This document shows positions 1 through 8,937 of a stretch of DNA of 64,000 bases, one piece after another. Each line of letters opens with the position of its first letter. The stretch's first letter is position 1. Location of the stretch: the NCBI RefSeq assembly GCF_001262505.1, contig NZ_KQ410727.1:248001-312000 (forward strand), written 5' to 3'. The notes under the pieces are model-generated. The model was not told the origin of the DNA. It made no database searches and saw nothing but the letters and a program-made list of their open reading frames with translations. Both the position numbers and the translations under genes were made by a program. This stretch comes from Shinella sp. SUS2 (GTDB lineage Bacteria > Pseudomonadota > Alphaproteobacteria > Rhizobiales > Rhizobiaceae).

Positions 1-1
1 C

Positions 2-613
2 GTCGCGCTGGTCGATCGTGCGCCGAGCACGAACGACAATTCCGTGCGCGACCTCTATGTCGCCGGCAACAACTTCGCGCTCGGCCAGACGGCCGGCGAA
101 TACATCAAGGCCACCACGCCGGAGGCCGAAGTCGTCGTCATCCGCGGTATGCCGATCCCGATCGACCAGGAGCGTCAGGACGGCTTCGACAAGAGTATCG
201 AAGGCTCCGGCGTGAAGGTTCTCGATCGCCAGTACGGCAACTGGAACCGCGATGATGCCTTCAAGGTCATGCAGGACTACCTTACCAAGTACCAGAAGAT
301 CGACGTCGTGTGGTGCCAGGACGACGACATGGCCGTCGGCGTCCTGCAGGCCATCGAGCAGGCCGGCCGCACGGATATCCAGTATGTCGTGGCGGGCGCC
401 GGTTCGAAGGACATGATCAAGAAGGTCATGGACGGCGACAAGATGATCCCGGTCGATGTGCTCTATCCGCCGGCAATGGTTGGCACCGCGCTCGAAATGA
501 CCGTCGCCAACTTCTACGGCCAGGTTCCGGTCCGCGGCGTCTACACGATCGATGCGACGCTGGTGACGAAGGACAACGCGAAGGACTTCTACTTCCCGGA
601 TTCCCCGTTCTGA
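2..613 (+). CDS. Sugar ABC transporter periplasmic substrate-binding protein, C-terminal part (5' end outside window)
   Basis: The frame is open from the window edge and gives 203 residues before the TGA at 611-613. It reads as the C-terminal two thirds of a type I periplasmic binding protein of the ribose/galactose class: a 'DNSVRDLYVAGNN' hinge region, a second Rossmann-like lobe, and the 'VWCQDDDMAVGVLQAIEQAG' segment that in this family contacts the sugar. The protein would bind a sugar or polyol in the periplasm and hand it to an ABC permease, whose genes should lie to the left. The next two genes in the same direction (isomerase, oxidoreductase) suggest a sugar or inositol-like ligand. 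The exact ligand cannot be read from the sequence. A strong hairpin follows the stop. Confidence 0.85.
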   Translation, partial: VALVDRAPSTNDNSVRDLYVAGNNFALGQTAGEYIKATTPEAEVVVIRGMPIPIDQERQDGFDKSIEGSGVKVLDRQYGNWNRDDAFKVMQDYLTKYQKIDVVWCQDDDMAVGVLQAIEQAGRTDIQYVVAGAGSKDMIKKVMDGDKMIPVDVLYPPAMVGTALEMTVANFYGQVPVRGVYTIDATLVTKDNAKDFYFPDSPF

Positions 614-628
614 TCTGACAAAGACATG

Positions 629-655
629 CCGCCCGGGACATGATGGCCCGGGCGG
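629..655 (+). terminator. Hairpin after the binding-protein gene
   Basis: Arms 629-637 (CCGCCCGGG) and 647-655 (CCCGGGCGG) pair perfectly over 9 bp with a 9-base loop, 16 bases after the stop codon. There is no clear T-run, so it could be a transcription terminator or an mRNA 3'-end stabiliser that lowers expression of the downstream genes relative to the binding protein. Confidence 0.5.
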
Positions 656-670
656 TTGCGCTGCGCTCGC

Positions 671-692
671 GTCATCCTCGGGTCAGGCCCGG
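671..692. repeat. Short dispersed palindrome-type repeat, copy 1
   Basis: The 22 bases at 671-692 begin GTCATCCTCGGG and end in GCCCGG. The same 12-base core occurs in inverse orientation at 38690-38701 next to a similar GC arm. Motifs of the form GTCATCCTCGGG-CCCGAGGATGAC are common between genes in rhizobial genomes. Both copies in this window lie between genes, which supports a dispersed repeat rather than chance. Confidence 0.4.
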
Positions 693-843
693 CCATGGCG
701 GAGGAGAAGGGCGCCAGCCTTGCGATTCGGCATTGTCCACCCCGCCAAACGCCGATAGCTTTCCACGCGCTGCGGTACGTACCGCAAAAAAGTATCGTTG
801 GCCGGCCACAGGAAACGGCCCGGTCCATGGGAGGATGCCACAG

Positions 844-1896
844 ATGAAGACGATCAAGGGCCCGGCCCTGTTTCTCGCCCAGTTCGCCGGTGACGCCGCG
901 CCGTTCAACTCCTGGGATTCCATCACCAAATGGGCCGCCGATATCGGTTACAAGGGCGTGCAGGTCCCGAGTTGGGACGCTCGCCTGATCGATCTCAGGA
1001 AGGCCGCCGAATCCAAGGCCTATTGCGACGACTTCGCCGGCAGGGCGCGTGAGAACGGCGTCGAGGTCACCGAGCTTTCCACCCACCTCCAGGGCCAGCT
1101 GGTCGCCGTGCATCCAGCCTATGACGAGGCCTTCGACGGGTTCGCGGTGCCGGAGGTGCGCGGCAATCCGAAGGCGCGGCAGGAATGGGCGGTTGAGCAG
1201 GTGAAGATGGCGCTGACGGCTTCGCGGCACCTTGGCCTTGATGCCATGGCCAGCTTTTCCGGCGCGCTCGCGTGGCCCTTCGTCTATCCCTGGCCGCAAC
1301 GGCCGGCCGGCCTCGTCGAGACGGCCTTCGACGAACTGGCGAAGCGCTGGAAGCCGATTCTCGACCATGCAGAGGAAAATGGCGTCGACGTCTGCTACGA
1401 AATCCATCCCGGTGAGGACCTGCATGACGGCATCACCTACGAGATGTTCCTGGAGCGCACCGGCAACCATGCCCGTGCCTGCATGCTCTACGACCCCTCG
1501 CACTATGTGCTGCAGTGCCTCGATTATCTCGACAATATCGACATCTACAAGGACCGCATCCGCATGTTCCATGTGAAGGATGCCGAGTTCAACCCGACGG
1601 GCCGGCAAGGCGTCTACGGCGGTTACCAGAGCTGGGGGAACCGCGCCGGCCGCTTCCGTTCGCTTGGCGACGGCCAGGTCGATTTCGGTGCCGTCTTCTC
1701 CAAGATGGCGGCCAATGATTTCGCCGGCTGGGCGGTGGTGGAATGGGAATGTGCGCTAAAGCACCCGGAGGACGGCGCGCGCGAAGGCGCGGAGTTCGTC
1801 AAGGCCCACATCATTCGTGTGACGGAGAAGGCTTTTGATGACTTTGCCGATGCCGGGACGGATCAGGCGGCCAACCGGCGCATGCTGGGGCTTTGA
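844..1896 (+). CDS. Sugar phosphate isomerase/epimerase family TIM-barrel protein
   Basis: A 350-residue protein of the xylose-isomerase-like TIM barrel superfamily (AP endonuclease 2 fold). Metal-ligand type motifs are visible: YEIHPGE around residues 184-190, YDPSHY around 217-222, FHVKD around 242-246 and VVEWE near 299-303, as expected for a divalent-metal isomerase or epimerase acting on a sugar or keto-sugar. I chose the ATG at 844 because GGGAGG (829-834) lies 9 bases upstream; an ATG at 835 is in frame but too close to it. It lies 48 bases before a Gfo/Idh/MocA oxidoreductase, a pairing common in catabolism of inositols and 3-keto-sugars, where the oxidoreductase oxidises a hydroxyl and the TIM barrel isomerises or cleaves the product. 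The substrate is unknown. Confidence 0.85.
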   Translation: MKTIKGPALFLAQFAGDAAPFNSWDSITKWAADIGYKGVQVPSWDARLIDLRKAAESKAYCDDFAGRARENGVEVTELSTHLQGQLVAVHPAYDEAFDGFAVPEVRGNPKARQEWAVEQVKMALTASRHLGLDAMASFSGALAWPFVYPWPQRPAGLVETAFDELAKRWKPILDHAEENGVDVCYEIHPGEDLHDGITYEMFLERTGNHARACMLYDPSHYVLQCLDYLDNIDIYKDRIRMFHVKDAEFNPTGRQGVYGGYQSWGNRAGRFRSLGDGQVDFGAVFSKMAANDFAGWAVVEWECALKHPEDGAREGAEFVKAHIIRVTEKAFDDFADAGTDQAANRRMLGL

Positions 1897-1944
1897 TACC
1901 GGCGAAGGGCTCATTCCGCGCTTGAACTTTTAGGAGGAACATTC

Positions 1945-3129
1945 ATGGCAATCGAAGGAAGCGCCAGCGAGGCGCGGGAGGGCCGCATCCGGCTCGGCAT
2001 GGTCGGCGGCGGTTCGGGCGCGTTTATCGGGGCGGTGCACCGCATCGCGGCGCGTCTCGATGATCAATACGAACTTGTCGCCGGTGCGCTGTCGTCTTCG
2101 CCGGAAAAGGCGGAACAGTCGGCCCGCGAACTGGGGCTCGACCCCTCCCGCAGCTATGGCAGCTTCAAGGAAATGGCGATCCGCGAGGCGAAGCTGAAGA
2201 ACGGCATCGAGGCTGTGGCGATTGTCACGCCGAACCATGTGCATTACGAGGCGGCGAGGGAGTTTCTGAAGCGGGGCATCCATGTCATCTGCGACAAGCC
2301 GCTGACTTCCACCCTCTCGGATGCTCGCAAGCTGAAGAAGCTGACGGAGGAGAGCGACGCACTCTTCGTGCTGACGCACAACTACACCGGCTATCCGATG
2401 GTTCGCCAGGCGCGGGAAATGGTGGCCAATGGTGATCTCGGCGCGATCCGGCTTGTGCAGATGGAATATCCGCAGGACTGGCTGACCGAGGACATCGAAA
2501 GCGGCGGCCAGAAACAGGCGGCCTGGCGCACCGATCCGTCGAAATCTGGTGCCGGTGGTTCGACAGGGGATATCGGAACGCATGCCTACAATCTCGGGTG
2601 CTTCGTCTCCGGGTTGGAGCTTGCCGAACTTGCCGCCGATCTCGACAGTTTCGTGCCGGGCCGCCGTCTCGACGACAATGCCCATGTGATGATGCGCTTC
2701 AAGGAAAAGAACGGCGTCGCCGCCAAGGGTATGCTCTGGTGCAGCCAGGTGGCCCCGGGCCATGAGAACGGCCTGAAGGTGCGGGTCTATGGCACCAAGG
2801 GTGGTCTCGAATGGGTGCAGGCCGATCCGAACTACCTCTGGTACACGCCCTTCGGCGAGCCGAAACGCCTGATCACCCGGGGCGGTGCCGGTTCCGGCGC
2901 CGCGGCCGCCCGCGTCAGCCGCGTGCCGGCTGGCCATCCGGAAGGTTATCTCGAAGGATTCGCCAACATCTATTCCGAAGCGGCCCGGGCCATTCACGCC
3001 AAGCGCAAGGGCGCGCCGGTCGATCCCGCCGTCACCTATCCGACGGTGGATGACGGCCTCAAGGGCATGCTTTTCGTTGATGCCTGCGTGCAGTCTTCGA
3101 AGAAGAACGGAGCCTGGGTCAAGGTCTGA
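1945..3129 (+). CDS. Gfo/Idh/MocA family NAD(P)-dependent oxidoreductase
   Basis: A 394-residue cytoplasmic dehydrogenase. The N-terminal Rossmann domain shows MVGGGSGAF at about residues 19-27, followed by 'VAIVTPNHVHYEAA' and the family's CDKPLT motif near residue 115-120, whose lysine is the usual catalytic base. The C-terminal domain contains GDIGTHAYNL, with the histidine typical of the sugar-binding site. An AGGAGG at 1932-1937 places the ATG at 1945. It is the last gene of the binding protein-isomerase-oxidoreductase set and probably oxidises the imported sugar or polyol. Close family members act on myo-inositol, 1,5-anhydrofructose or glucosides, and the sequence alone does not choose between them. 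Confidence 0.87.
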   Translation: MAIEGSASEAREGRIRLGMVGGGSGAFIGAVHRIAARLDDQYELVAGALSSSPEKAEQSARELGLDPSRSYGSFKEMAIREAKLKNGIEAVAIVTPNHVHYEAAREFLKRGIHVICDKPLTSTLSDARKLKKLTEESDALFVLTHNYTGYPMVRQAREMVANGDLGAIRLVQMEYPQDWLTEDIESGGQKQAAWRTDPSKSGAGGSTGDIGTHAYNLGCFVSGLELAELAADLDSFVPGRRLDDNAHVMMRFKEKNGVAAKGMLWCSQVAPGHENGLKVRVYGTKGGLEWVQADPNYLWYTPFGEPKRLITRGGAGSGAAAARVSRVPAGHPEGYLEGFANIYSEAARAIHAKRKGAPVDPAVTYPTVDDGLKGMLFVDACVQSSKKNGAWVKV

Positions 3130-3179
3130 GGTTTTTTGATCGCCGGTCGCCGCCTCCAGGGGTGGCGGCCGGGTACCTT

Positions 3180-4085
3180 TCAGGCAAAAATGCTGCCGAG
3201 GCGGATCACCAGTTTCTTGTCGAACAGGTGGCCTCGGTCGAACATCCAGTTCAGGGCGTCCCGTGTGGTCCACGGCCGCTTGTAGGGACGGGTGCTCGTC
3301 AGGGCCTCGAAGACGTCGCAGATGGTGGCGATCCGGATTTCCTGGCTCAGCTTGTCGGCCTTGAGACCGAGCGGGTAGCCGCTGCCATCCAGGGTTTCGT
3401 GATGGTATCGGCAGATGTCGAGCACCAGATCGGAAACGTTGGCCTGCTCCTTCAGCAGGCGATATCCGAGTTCGGGATGGCCGCGCACCAGGCGTTTTTC
3501 GTCGCTGTCCAGCCGGCCGCTCTTGTTGAGAACGGCATTCGGGATCATCAGCTTGCCGACATCGTGCAGCAAGCCTGCAACGCCGAGCTCGCGCACGGCG
3601 CTGTCGTCATGGCCGAGCAGGCGGGCAAGGCGCATCATCAGCGCACTGACAGCCAGCGAATGCACGTAGGTGCCCTCGTCCTTCGTCTTCAGGCGCGTGA
3701 CCTTCAGGAAGACATCGGGGTCGGCGTCGATACGGTCGGAAATCTCGTCGGCGACCGGGGATAGCGCGTCGATTTCCAGCTGGCCGGTTCTCGCTGCGTC
3801 GAAGCTGGTGCGCAGGGATCGGGCCGATTCTGCCACTGTCTCCAGCGTGCGCTTGCGCTCTTCGGCGGCTTGCGTTGCAGGGGCGGGGCCGGTGGCGAGG
3901 TCTATGTCCACCGTGCTTTTTTGTGGATTGATCAGGGCATAGGCGGCGGAAGTCGCCAGGATCGCCCGTACGGTTTCGTCGGACTGGACAAGGAAGCGAC
4001 GCCCTGAAAATTCGGCGTTCGGGCATTCCAGCGATTCTACGAACATGCCCTTCCGCACGAGATGCTTCGCAATTCGTCGTACCAC
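3180..4085 (-). CDS. HD-GYP domain protein, probable cyclic di-GMP phosphodiesterase
   Basis: A 301-residue cytoplasmic protein without membrane segments. Residues about 1-120 are an unassigned N-terminal region of the kind often found before rhizobial HD-GYP domains. The catalytic domain follows: LLHDVGK with the HD pair at 174-175, RGHPELGY near 201-208, YHHE at 227-230 and DGSGYPLG at 233-240, then CDVFEALTSTRPYK. All metal-binding positions expected for c-di-GMP or pGpG hydrolysis look intact. The start is GTG (4083-4085), preceded by a GGAG-type site; an ATG 13 codons in is a weaker alternative. It is monocistronic and divergent from the beta-glucosidase gene. Two further c-di-GMP proteins lie in the window. 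Confidence 0.88.
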   Translation of the reverse strand: MVRRIAKHLVRKGMFVESLECPNAEFSGRRFLVQSDETVRAILATSAAYALINPQKSTVDIDLATGPAPATQAAEERKRTLETVAESARSLRTSFDAARTGQLEIDALSPVADEISDRIDADPDVFLKVTRLKTKDEGTYVHSLAVSALMMRLARLLGHDDSAVRELGVAGLLHDVGKLMIPNAVLNKSGRLDSDEKRLVRGHPELGYRLLKEQANVSDLVLDICRYHHETLDGSGYPLGLKADKLSQEIRIATICDVFEALTSTRPYKRPWTTRDALNWMFDRGHLFDKKLVIRLGSIFA

Positions 4086-4239
4086 GCCAGTGTCTCCGTC
4101 CCAGCTATTGGTAGTTTAAGGGACAAGTTCCTAACCTTTGTTTAAGCAATCCCTGTTTGACGAGTCTTGCGACCCTTTGCTGCAAGTTACAAAATTCGGC
4201 TGAATGCGAAAGGTATTGATTTTTGCGGCCAGGACTCTT

Positions 4240-4255
4240 ACTGCAACGTTGCAGT
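4240..4255. promoter_or_regulatory. LacI-type operator palindrome upstream of the beta-glucosidase gene
   Basis: ACTGCAACGTTGCAGT is a perfect 16-bp palindrome with the central CG typical of LacI/GalR-family operators. It lies 37 bases before the beta-glucosidase ATG in the 207-bp divergent region. A sugar-responsive LacI repressor encoded elsewhere is the likely binder. Assignment is by pattern only. Confidence 0.55.
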
Positions 4256-4292
4256 TTCAATGACAAGCGTTTGCCGCGCACGAAAGACGACA

Positions 4293-5666
4293 ATGAACGA
4301 TCCCAAGATCCTTGCCGACCGCTTTCCCGGCGATTTCGTGTTCGGCGTGGCGACGGCGGCCTTCCAGATCGAGGGCGCTACGAAGCTGGATGGTCGCAAG
4401 CCCTCTATCTGGGATGCGTTTGCCAACATGCCGGGCCGTGTCTATGGTCGGCACAATGGCGATGTGGCCTGCGATCACTACAACCGGTTGGAAGAGGACC
4501 TCGATCTCATCCAGTCGCTCGGCGTGTCGGCCTACCGGTTCTCCATCGCCTGGCCGCGCGTCATCCCCGAAGGCACGGGGCCGGTGAACGAGAAGGGGCT
4601 GGATTTCTACGATCGCCTCGTGGATGGCCTGAAGGCACGTGGCATCAAGGCCTTTGCGACGCTTTATCACTGGGACCTGCCGTTGATGCTGGCCGGCGAT
4701 GGCGGCTGGACGGCGCGGCAGACGGCCTATGCCTACCAGCGTTATGCGAAGACCGTGATCGCCCGGCTGGGCGACCGGCTGGATGCGGTCGCGACCTTCA
4801 ATGAGCCCTGGTGTTCCGTCTGGCTAAGCCATCTCTACGGCATTCACGCACCGGGTGAGCGCAACATGGACGCCGCGCTGCACGCCCTGCACTTTACCAA
4901 CCTGGCGCATGGCCTCGGTGTTGCGGCGATCCGCGCGGAGCGCCCGCAGCTTGCCACCGGTCTCGTTCTCAATGCGCATTCCATCTATGCCGGTAGCGCC
5001 GGGGAAGCCGACCTGGCGGCGGCCACGCGCGCTTTCGATTTTCACAACGGCGTCTTCTTCGGGCCGGTCTTCAAGGGTGAATACCCCGAAAGCTTCCTCT
5101 CGGCGCTCGGCGATCGCATGCCGGTGATCGAGCCGGGCGACATGGAGACGATCAGCCAGCCGCTCGACTGGTGGGGGCTCAATTATTATACGCCGATGCG
5201 GGTTGCGCACGATGTGTCGGAAGGGGCGGAATTCCCTGCGACCGTGCCGGCACCGCCGGTTACCGATATCAGGACGGATATAGGCTGGGAGGTGTTTGCG
5301 TCGGCGCTCGGGGATCTCATCCGCAAGCTCAATGCGGATTATGCGCTGCCCGCCTGTTACATCACGGAAAACGGCGCCTGTTACAATATGGAGGTCGAAA
5401 ACGGTGCGGTCGACGACCAGCCGCGCCTCGACTACATCGCCGAACATCTCGGCGTTACGGCAGATCTCATCCGTGAAGGCTATCCGATGCGCGGCTATTT
5501 TGCCTGGAGCCTCATGGACAATTTCGAATGGGCCGAAGGGTACCGGATGCGCTTCGGCATCGTGCATGTCGACTATGGCACGCAGGTCCGCACGGTCAAG
5601 AAAAGCGGCAAGTGGTATGCCGAACTTGCCGGGGCCTTTCCCAAGGGCAATCATCGGGCCGCCTAG
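4293..5666 (+). CDS. Family 1 glycoside hydrolase (beta-glucosidase)
   Basis: A 457-residue enzyme matching the full GH1 fold and length. It begins with FPGDFVFGVATAAFQIEG, has the acid/base motif TFNEPW (catalytic glutamate about residue 171) and the nucleophile motif YITENGA (glutamate about residue 359), and ends with the conserved WSLMDNFEWAEGY aglycone-site segment. There is no signal peptide, so it acts in the cytoplasm on imported beta-glucosides or cellobiose-like disaccharides. I prefer the ATG at 4293, because the product then starts just before the conserved region; an in-frame ATG at 4260 would add 11 residues but has no ribosome binding site. The palindrome at 4240-4255 suggests repression by a LacI-type regulator. 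Confidence 0.92.
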   Translation: MNDPKILADRFPGDFVFGVATAAFQIEGATKLDGRKPSIWDAFANMPGRVYGRHNGDVACDHYNRLEEDLDLIQSLGVSAYRFSIAWPRVIPEGTGPVNEKGLDFYDRLVDGLKARGIKAFATLYHWDLPLMLAGDGGWTARQTAYAYQRYAKTVIARLGDRLDAVATFNEPWCSVWLSHLYGIHAPGERNMDAALHALHFTNLAHGLGVAAIRAERPQLATGLVLNAHSIYAGSAGEADLAAATRAFDFHNGVFFGPVFKGEYPESFLSALGDRMPVIEPGDMETISQPLDWWGLNYYTPMRVAHDVSEGAEFPATVPAPPVTDIRTDIGWEVFASALGDLIRKLNADYALPACYITENGACYNMEVENGAVDDQPRLDYIAEHLGVTADLIREGYPMRGYFAWSLMDNFEWAEGYRMRFGIVHVDYGTQVRTVKKSGKWYAELAGAFPKGNHRAA

Positions 5667-5753
5667 CGGCCCGCACTCCCTTGTATTGTCGTGCCGGCCG
5701 TAAAGGATTCATAACGGTTCTGCCGCATCATTTCCGCTTGGTTGGAGAAGACG

Positions 5754-7949
5754 ATGCTGCGGCTAGCGCGCCACCTTTCTGGCATGATCGGCGCCCGACG
5801 GCTTGCAGTCGTACTGGGCGTTCTGGCCTCCTTTGCCGTCGTCGTCAGCCTTGCGACCGTGCTCGTCATGATGGCGCTCGGCTTCCTTGCGAACCGGGCG
5901 AACGAGCTCGATGCCGAGCGCACGCGCCAGACGGTGTTTGGCGCGCTCTCCTCCATGCGCAGTTCCATGGTCACCACCGTGCGCGACTATGCCGTCTGGG
6001 ACGACGCGGTGCAGGCCACCTACGGCACGCCCGATATGCCGTGGCTGGTTGCCAATATGGGGGTTGCCACGGAAGGCGGGCCGCTCTTCGACACGGTCTT
6101 TCTGATCGATGAAGCGGGCAAGACGATGCTTGCCTATCGCAATGGTGCGCCTGTCGAGGCCGATGCACGCGCCTATGGCGGCCCGACCTTCACGGACATG
6201 CACCGCAAGATCCTTGAGGCCGGGCTCGATCCGGGCGAAGAGTTGGGGGCCTTCCTGCAAACGCCGGACGGGCCGGCGGTCGGCGCCATTTCCGCGATCC
6301 GGCCGATGTCCGATGCGGTCAAGACACCCTCGGAGGCCCTGCGCACGCTCTTCATCATCCGGCACCTGACACCGGCCCGCATTGCCCGCATCGCCGACAA
6401 CTTCCTGATCTCGGGCCTGATGCTGACCGAGGCCGCCCCGCCGGCAGGCCTCGCCGTTCCGCTGAACGATCCGGGCGGCAGGGCCATCGGTTTTCTTTCC
6501 TGGACACCGGATGCGCCGGGTGACCAGAGCTATGCGCAAGTGCGTCCCCTGGTGCTGCTGGCGCTGGCCGGTGTCGTCTTCTTTTTCGTGCTTCTCGTTT
6601 TGACCGGCGCGGCCTTTACGATCCGTCTCAAGGCGGACGAGAACACGGCCCGGACCCAGGCTCTCACCGACAGGCTGAGCGGGCTCCGGAACCGCACCGG
6701 CCTCTATCTCGGCCTTGACGAGCTGAATGCCCGTGCGACGGAGGAGGAGGGCGACGTCGTGATGCTCTATCTCGACCTCGACGGTTTCAAGGATGTCAAC
6801 GATTTCTATGGCCATGCGGTCGGCGACCGGTTGATCCGCGGTGTTTCGGCCGGGCTCTCGCGTCTCGTTCCGGCCAAGGCCATGCTGGCCCGCATCGGCG
6901 GCGATGAATTCGCCATCGTTTTCATCGACGGGCCCGATGGGCCGGAGGCTGAGCGTCTCACCCGGTCCATTCTGGATTTCTTCTCCGAACCTCTCGCAAT
7001 CGGCGAGCGCGTTGCCGTGGTCGGTGCCAGCATCGGCCTTGCTGTCTCGCGCCGGGGCGGCGTCGGCGGCGAGGAGCTTCTGCGGCGGGCGGATGTCGCC
7101 ATGTACCGCGCCAAGCATGCCGGCCGCGGCCGCGCCATGCACTATGAAACGCTGATGGACGACGACCGTGACGAGCGGCGGGAGATGGAGGAGGCCTTGC
7201 GGTCCGCCGTTGCGCGCGGTGAGATCGACGTCGTGTTCCAGCCGATCGTCGCCGCGCGGAGCCGGACCATCTGCGGCGTCGAGGCGCTTGCCCGCTGGTC
7301 GCGCGGCGGAACGAAGCCCGTGCCGCCGGACGTCTTCATCCCCTTGGCGGAATCGACCGGCATCATCGATGCGCTCGGGCCGCTTGTCCTGAAGCGGGCC
7401 TGCGAGGCGGCACGCAACTGGCCGGAGGTGGGCGTCTCGATCAACGTGTCGCCGGCGCAGTTCCGCAATCCCTATTTCCCGGACCGGGCGCTGAGCATCA
7501 TCGCGGAGGCGGGCATTGCGCCGTCCCGTGTGACGCTGGAAATCACCGAGGGCTATTTCATCCAGAACCCGGGCCGGGCGAAACTCGTCATGGACCGGCT
7601 GAAGGCCGGTGGCGTGCGTATCGCGCTCGATGATTTCGGCGCCGGCTTTTCCAGCATCGGCTATCTCATCCGCTTCGGTTTCGACCGCATGAAGATCGAC
7701 CGCTCGCTCACGATCGCCGGCGAGCAGTCGCCGAAGGGCGGCGCAATGCTGCAGGCGACGGTGGCACTCGCCACATCCTTCGACATGCCGGTGACGGCCG
7801 AGGGGGTGGAGACGGCGGAACAGGCCGCCTTCCTCCACCTGTGCGGCTGCGACCAGCTGCAGGGCTATTTCTTCGGCAGGCCAATGAGCGAGGCGGCGAT
7901 CAGCGATCTGCTCGCTCCGCCGGCCGATATCGAGGCTGCGGCCGGCTGA
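5754..7949 (+). CDS. Membrane GGDEF-EAL protein with periplasmic CHASE4-type sensor
   Basis: A 731-residue bifunctional c-di-GMP protein. An N-terminal membrane helix (about 20-45) is followed by a periplasmic sensor of roughly 210 residues with the TTVRDYAVWDDAV signature seen in CHASE4 domains, then a second helix near 262-285. The GGDEF domain has an intact RIGGDEF motif (382-386), so diguanylate cyclase activity is possible. The EAL domain has VEALARW (EAL at 510-512) and DDFGAGFSS, with the other acidic metal ligands apparently present, so phosphodiesterase activity is possible too. GGAGAAG (5744-5750) sets the ATG at 5754; a TTG at 5742 is a poorer choice. The gene stands alone and meets trhO tail to tail with no spacer. 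Confidence 0.9.
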   Translation: MLRLARHLSGMIGARRLAVVLGVLASFAVVVSLATVLVMMALGFLANRANELDAERTRQTVFGALSSMRSSMVTTVRDYAVWDDAVQATYGTPDMPWLVANMGVATEGGPLFDTVFLIDEAGKTMLAYRNGAPVEADARAYGGPTFTDMHRKILEAGLDPGEELGAFLQTPDGPAVGAISAIRPMSDAVKTPSEALRTLFIIRHLTPARIARIADNFLISGLMLTEAAPPAGLAVPLNDPGGRAIGFLSWTPDAPGDQSYAQVRPLVLLALAGVVFFFVLLVLTGAAFTIRLKADENTARTQALTDRLSGLRNRTGLYLGLDELNARATEEEGDVVMLYLDLDGFKDVNDFYGHAVGDRLIRGVSAGLSRLVPAKAMLARIGGDEFAIVFIDGPDGPEAERLTRSILDFFSEPLAIGERVAVVGASIGLAVSRRGGVGGEELLRRADVAMYRAKHAGRGRAMHYETLMDDDRDERREMEEALRSAVARGEIDVVFQPIVAARSRTICGVEALARWSRGGTKPVPPDVFIPLAESTGIIDALGPLVLKRACEAARNWPEVGVSINVSPAQFRNPYFPDRALSIIAEAGIAPSRVTLEITEGYFIQNPGRAKLVMDRLKAGGVRIALDDFGAGFSSIGYLIRFGFDRMKIDRSLTIAGEQSPKGGAMLQATVALATSFDMPVTAEGVETAEQAAFLHLCGCDQLQGYFFGRPMSEAAISDLLAPPADIEAAAG

Positions 7950-8888
7950 TTATTTTCCGAGGTGGCGTTCGCCGCGTTTCTTCGCAAGGTCCATCTGCAA
8001 CTGGCGCTGACGGAAGCGCAGGCGATCGTCCTCGCTGCGTGCTGCGTGGCAGTGCGGACAGGAGACGCCGGCCTCGTAAAGCGGCGAAGTGATCTCTTCT
8101 GCCGTCAGCGGGTGACGGCAGGCGCGGCAGAGCCTGTGCTCGCCCTCTTCCAGGCCATGCAATACGGAGACGCGCTCGTCGAAGACGAAACACGCACCCT
8201 CCCAGAGACTTTCTTCTGCGGGCACTTCCTCGAGATATTTCAGGATGCCACCTTTCAGATGGTAGACCTCGTCGAACCCCTGTTCCTTCATGAAGGCGGT
8301 CGCCTTCTCGCAGCGGATGCCGCCGGTGCAGTACATGGCGATCTTCGGCTTGTTGTGCAGGCCGGTATTCTCCCGCACCCAGTCCGGAAACTCGCGGAAG
8401 GTCTTGGTGTTCGGATCCACGGCGCCCTTGAACATACCGATCGCGGTCTCGTAGTCGTTGCGCGTGTCGATGACGATCGTCTCCGGGTCGGAGATCAGCG
8501 CATTCCAGTCCTCGGGCGCCACATAGGTGCCGACGGAACGCGTGGGGTCGATGTCCTCGACGCCCATCGTGACGATCTCCTTCTTCAGCCGCACCTTCAT
8601 GCGCAGGAAGGGCATCTCGGCCGCGTGGCTTTCCTTGTGTTCCAGTGCGGCGAATTCCGGCTGGTTGCGCAGGAAGGCGAGCACACGGCGGAGGCCATCG
8701 GCCGGGCCGGCGATCGTGCCGTTGATGCCCTCATGGGCGAGCAGCAGCGTCCCGCGCACGCCGTATTCCTCGCAAAGCGCCTGCAGGGGGGCGCGCAGTT
8801 CGGCAAAGCGCGGAACCGCGACGAAATGATAGAGCGCGGCGACAAGAAAGCCGCTGGCCGGGACGGGCGAAGAAATCTCGTGGGTCAT
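7950..8888 (-). CDS. trhO: tRNA uridine(34) hydroxylase, rhodanese family (TrhO/YceA)
   Basis: A 312-residue protein of the former UPF0176 family. It has an N-terminal ferredoxin-like domain containing [14 protein letters not shown], then a rhodanese domain with IDTRNDYE and the active-site loop CTGGIRCEK, whose first cysteine is about residue 187. The C-terminal part carries paired cysteines (CRAC, CPHC) that look like a small metal-binding knuckle. Known family members install 5-hydroxyuridine at position 34 of tRNAs using prephenate-independent, oxygen-dependent chemistry. The ATG at 8886-8888 (MTHE) is chosen; five more residues are open upstream. The stop codon abuts the stop of the GGDEF-EAL gene. 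Confidence 0.9.
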   Translation of the reverse strand: MTHEISSPVPASGFLVAALYHFVAVPRFAELRAPLQALCEEYGVRGTLLLAHEGINGTIAGPADGLRRVLAFLRNQPEFAALEHKESHAAEMPFLRMKVRLKKEIVTMGVEDIDPTRSVGTYVAPEDWNALISDPETIVIDTRNDYETAIGMFKGAVDPNTKTFREFPDWVRENTGLHNKPKIAMYCTGGIRCEKATAFMKEQGFDEVYHLKGGILKYLEEVPAEESLWEGACFVFDERVSVLHGLEEGEHRLCRACRHPLTAEEITSPLYEAGVSCPHCHAARSEDDRLRFRQRQLQMDLAKKRGERHLGK

Positions 8889-8937
8889 GGCCGCCACATA
8901 CAACCTCGCCGCTTTTCAGGCAATGCGGCGTAGCGGC

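Noticed and set aside
5763..7838. Open frame on the minus strand opposite the GGDEF-EAL gene (about 690 codons).
   Set aside because: It is antisense to a strongly supported gene, and the composition is biased in the way expected of a shadow frame.
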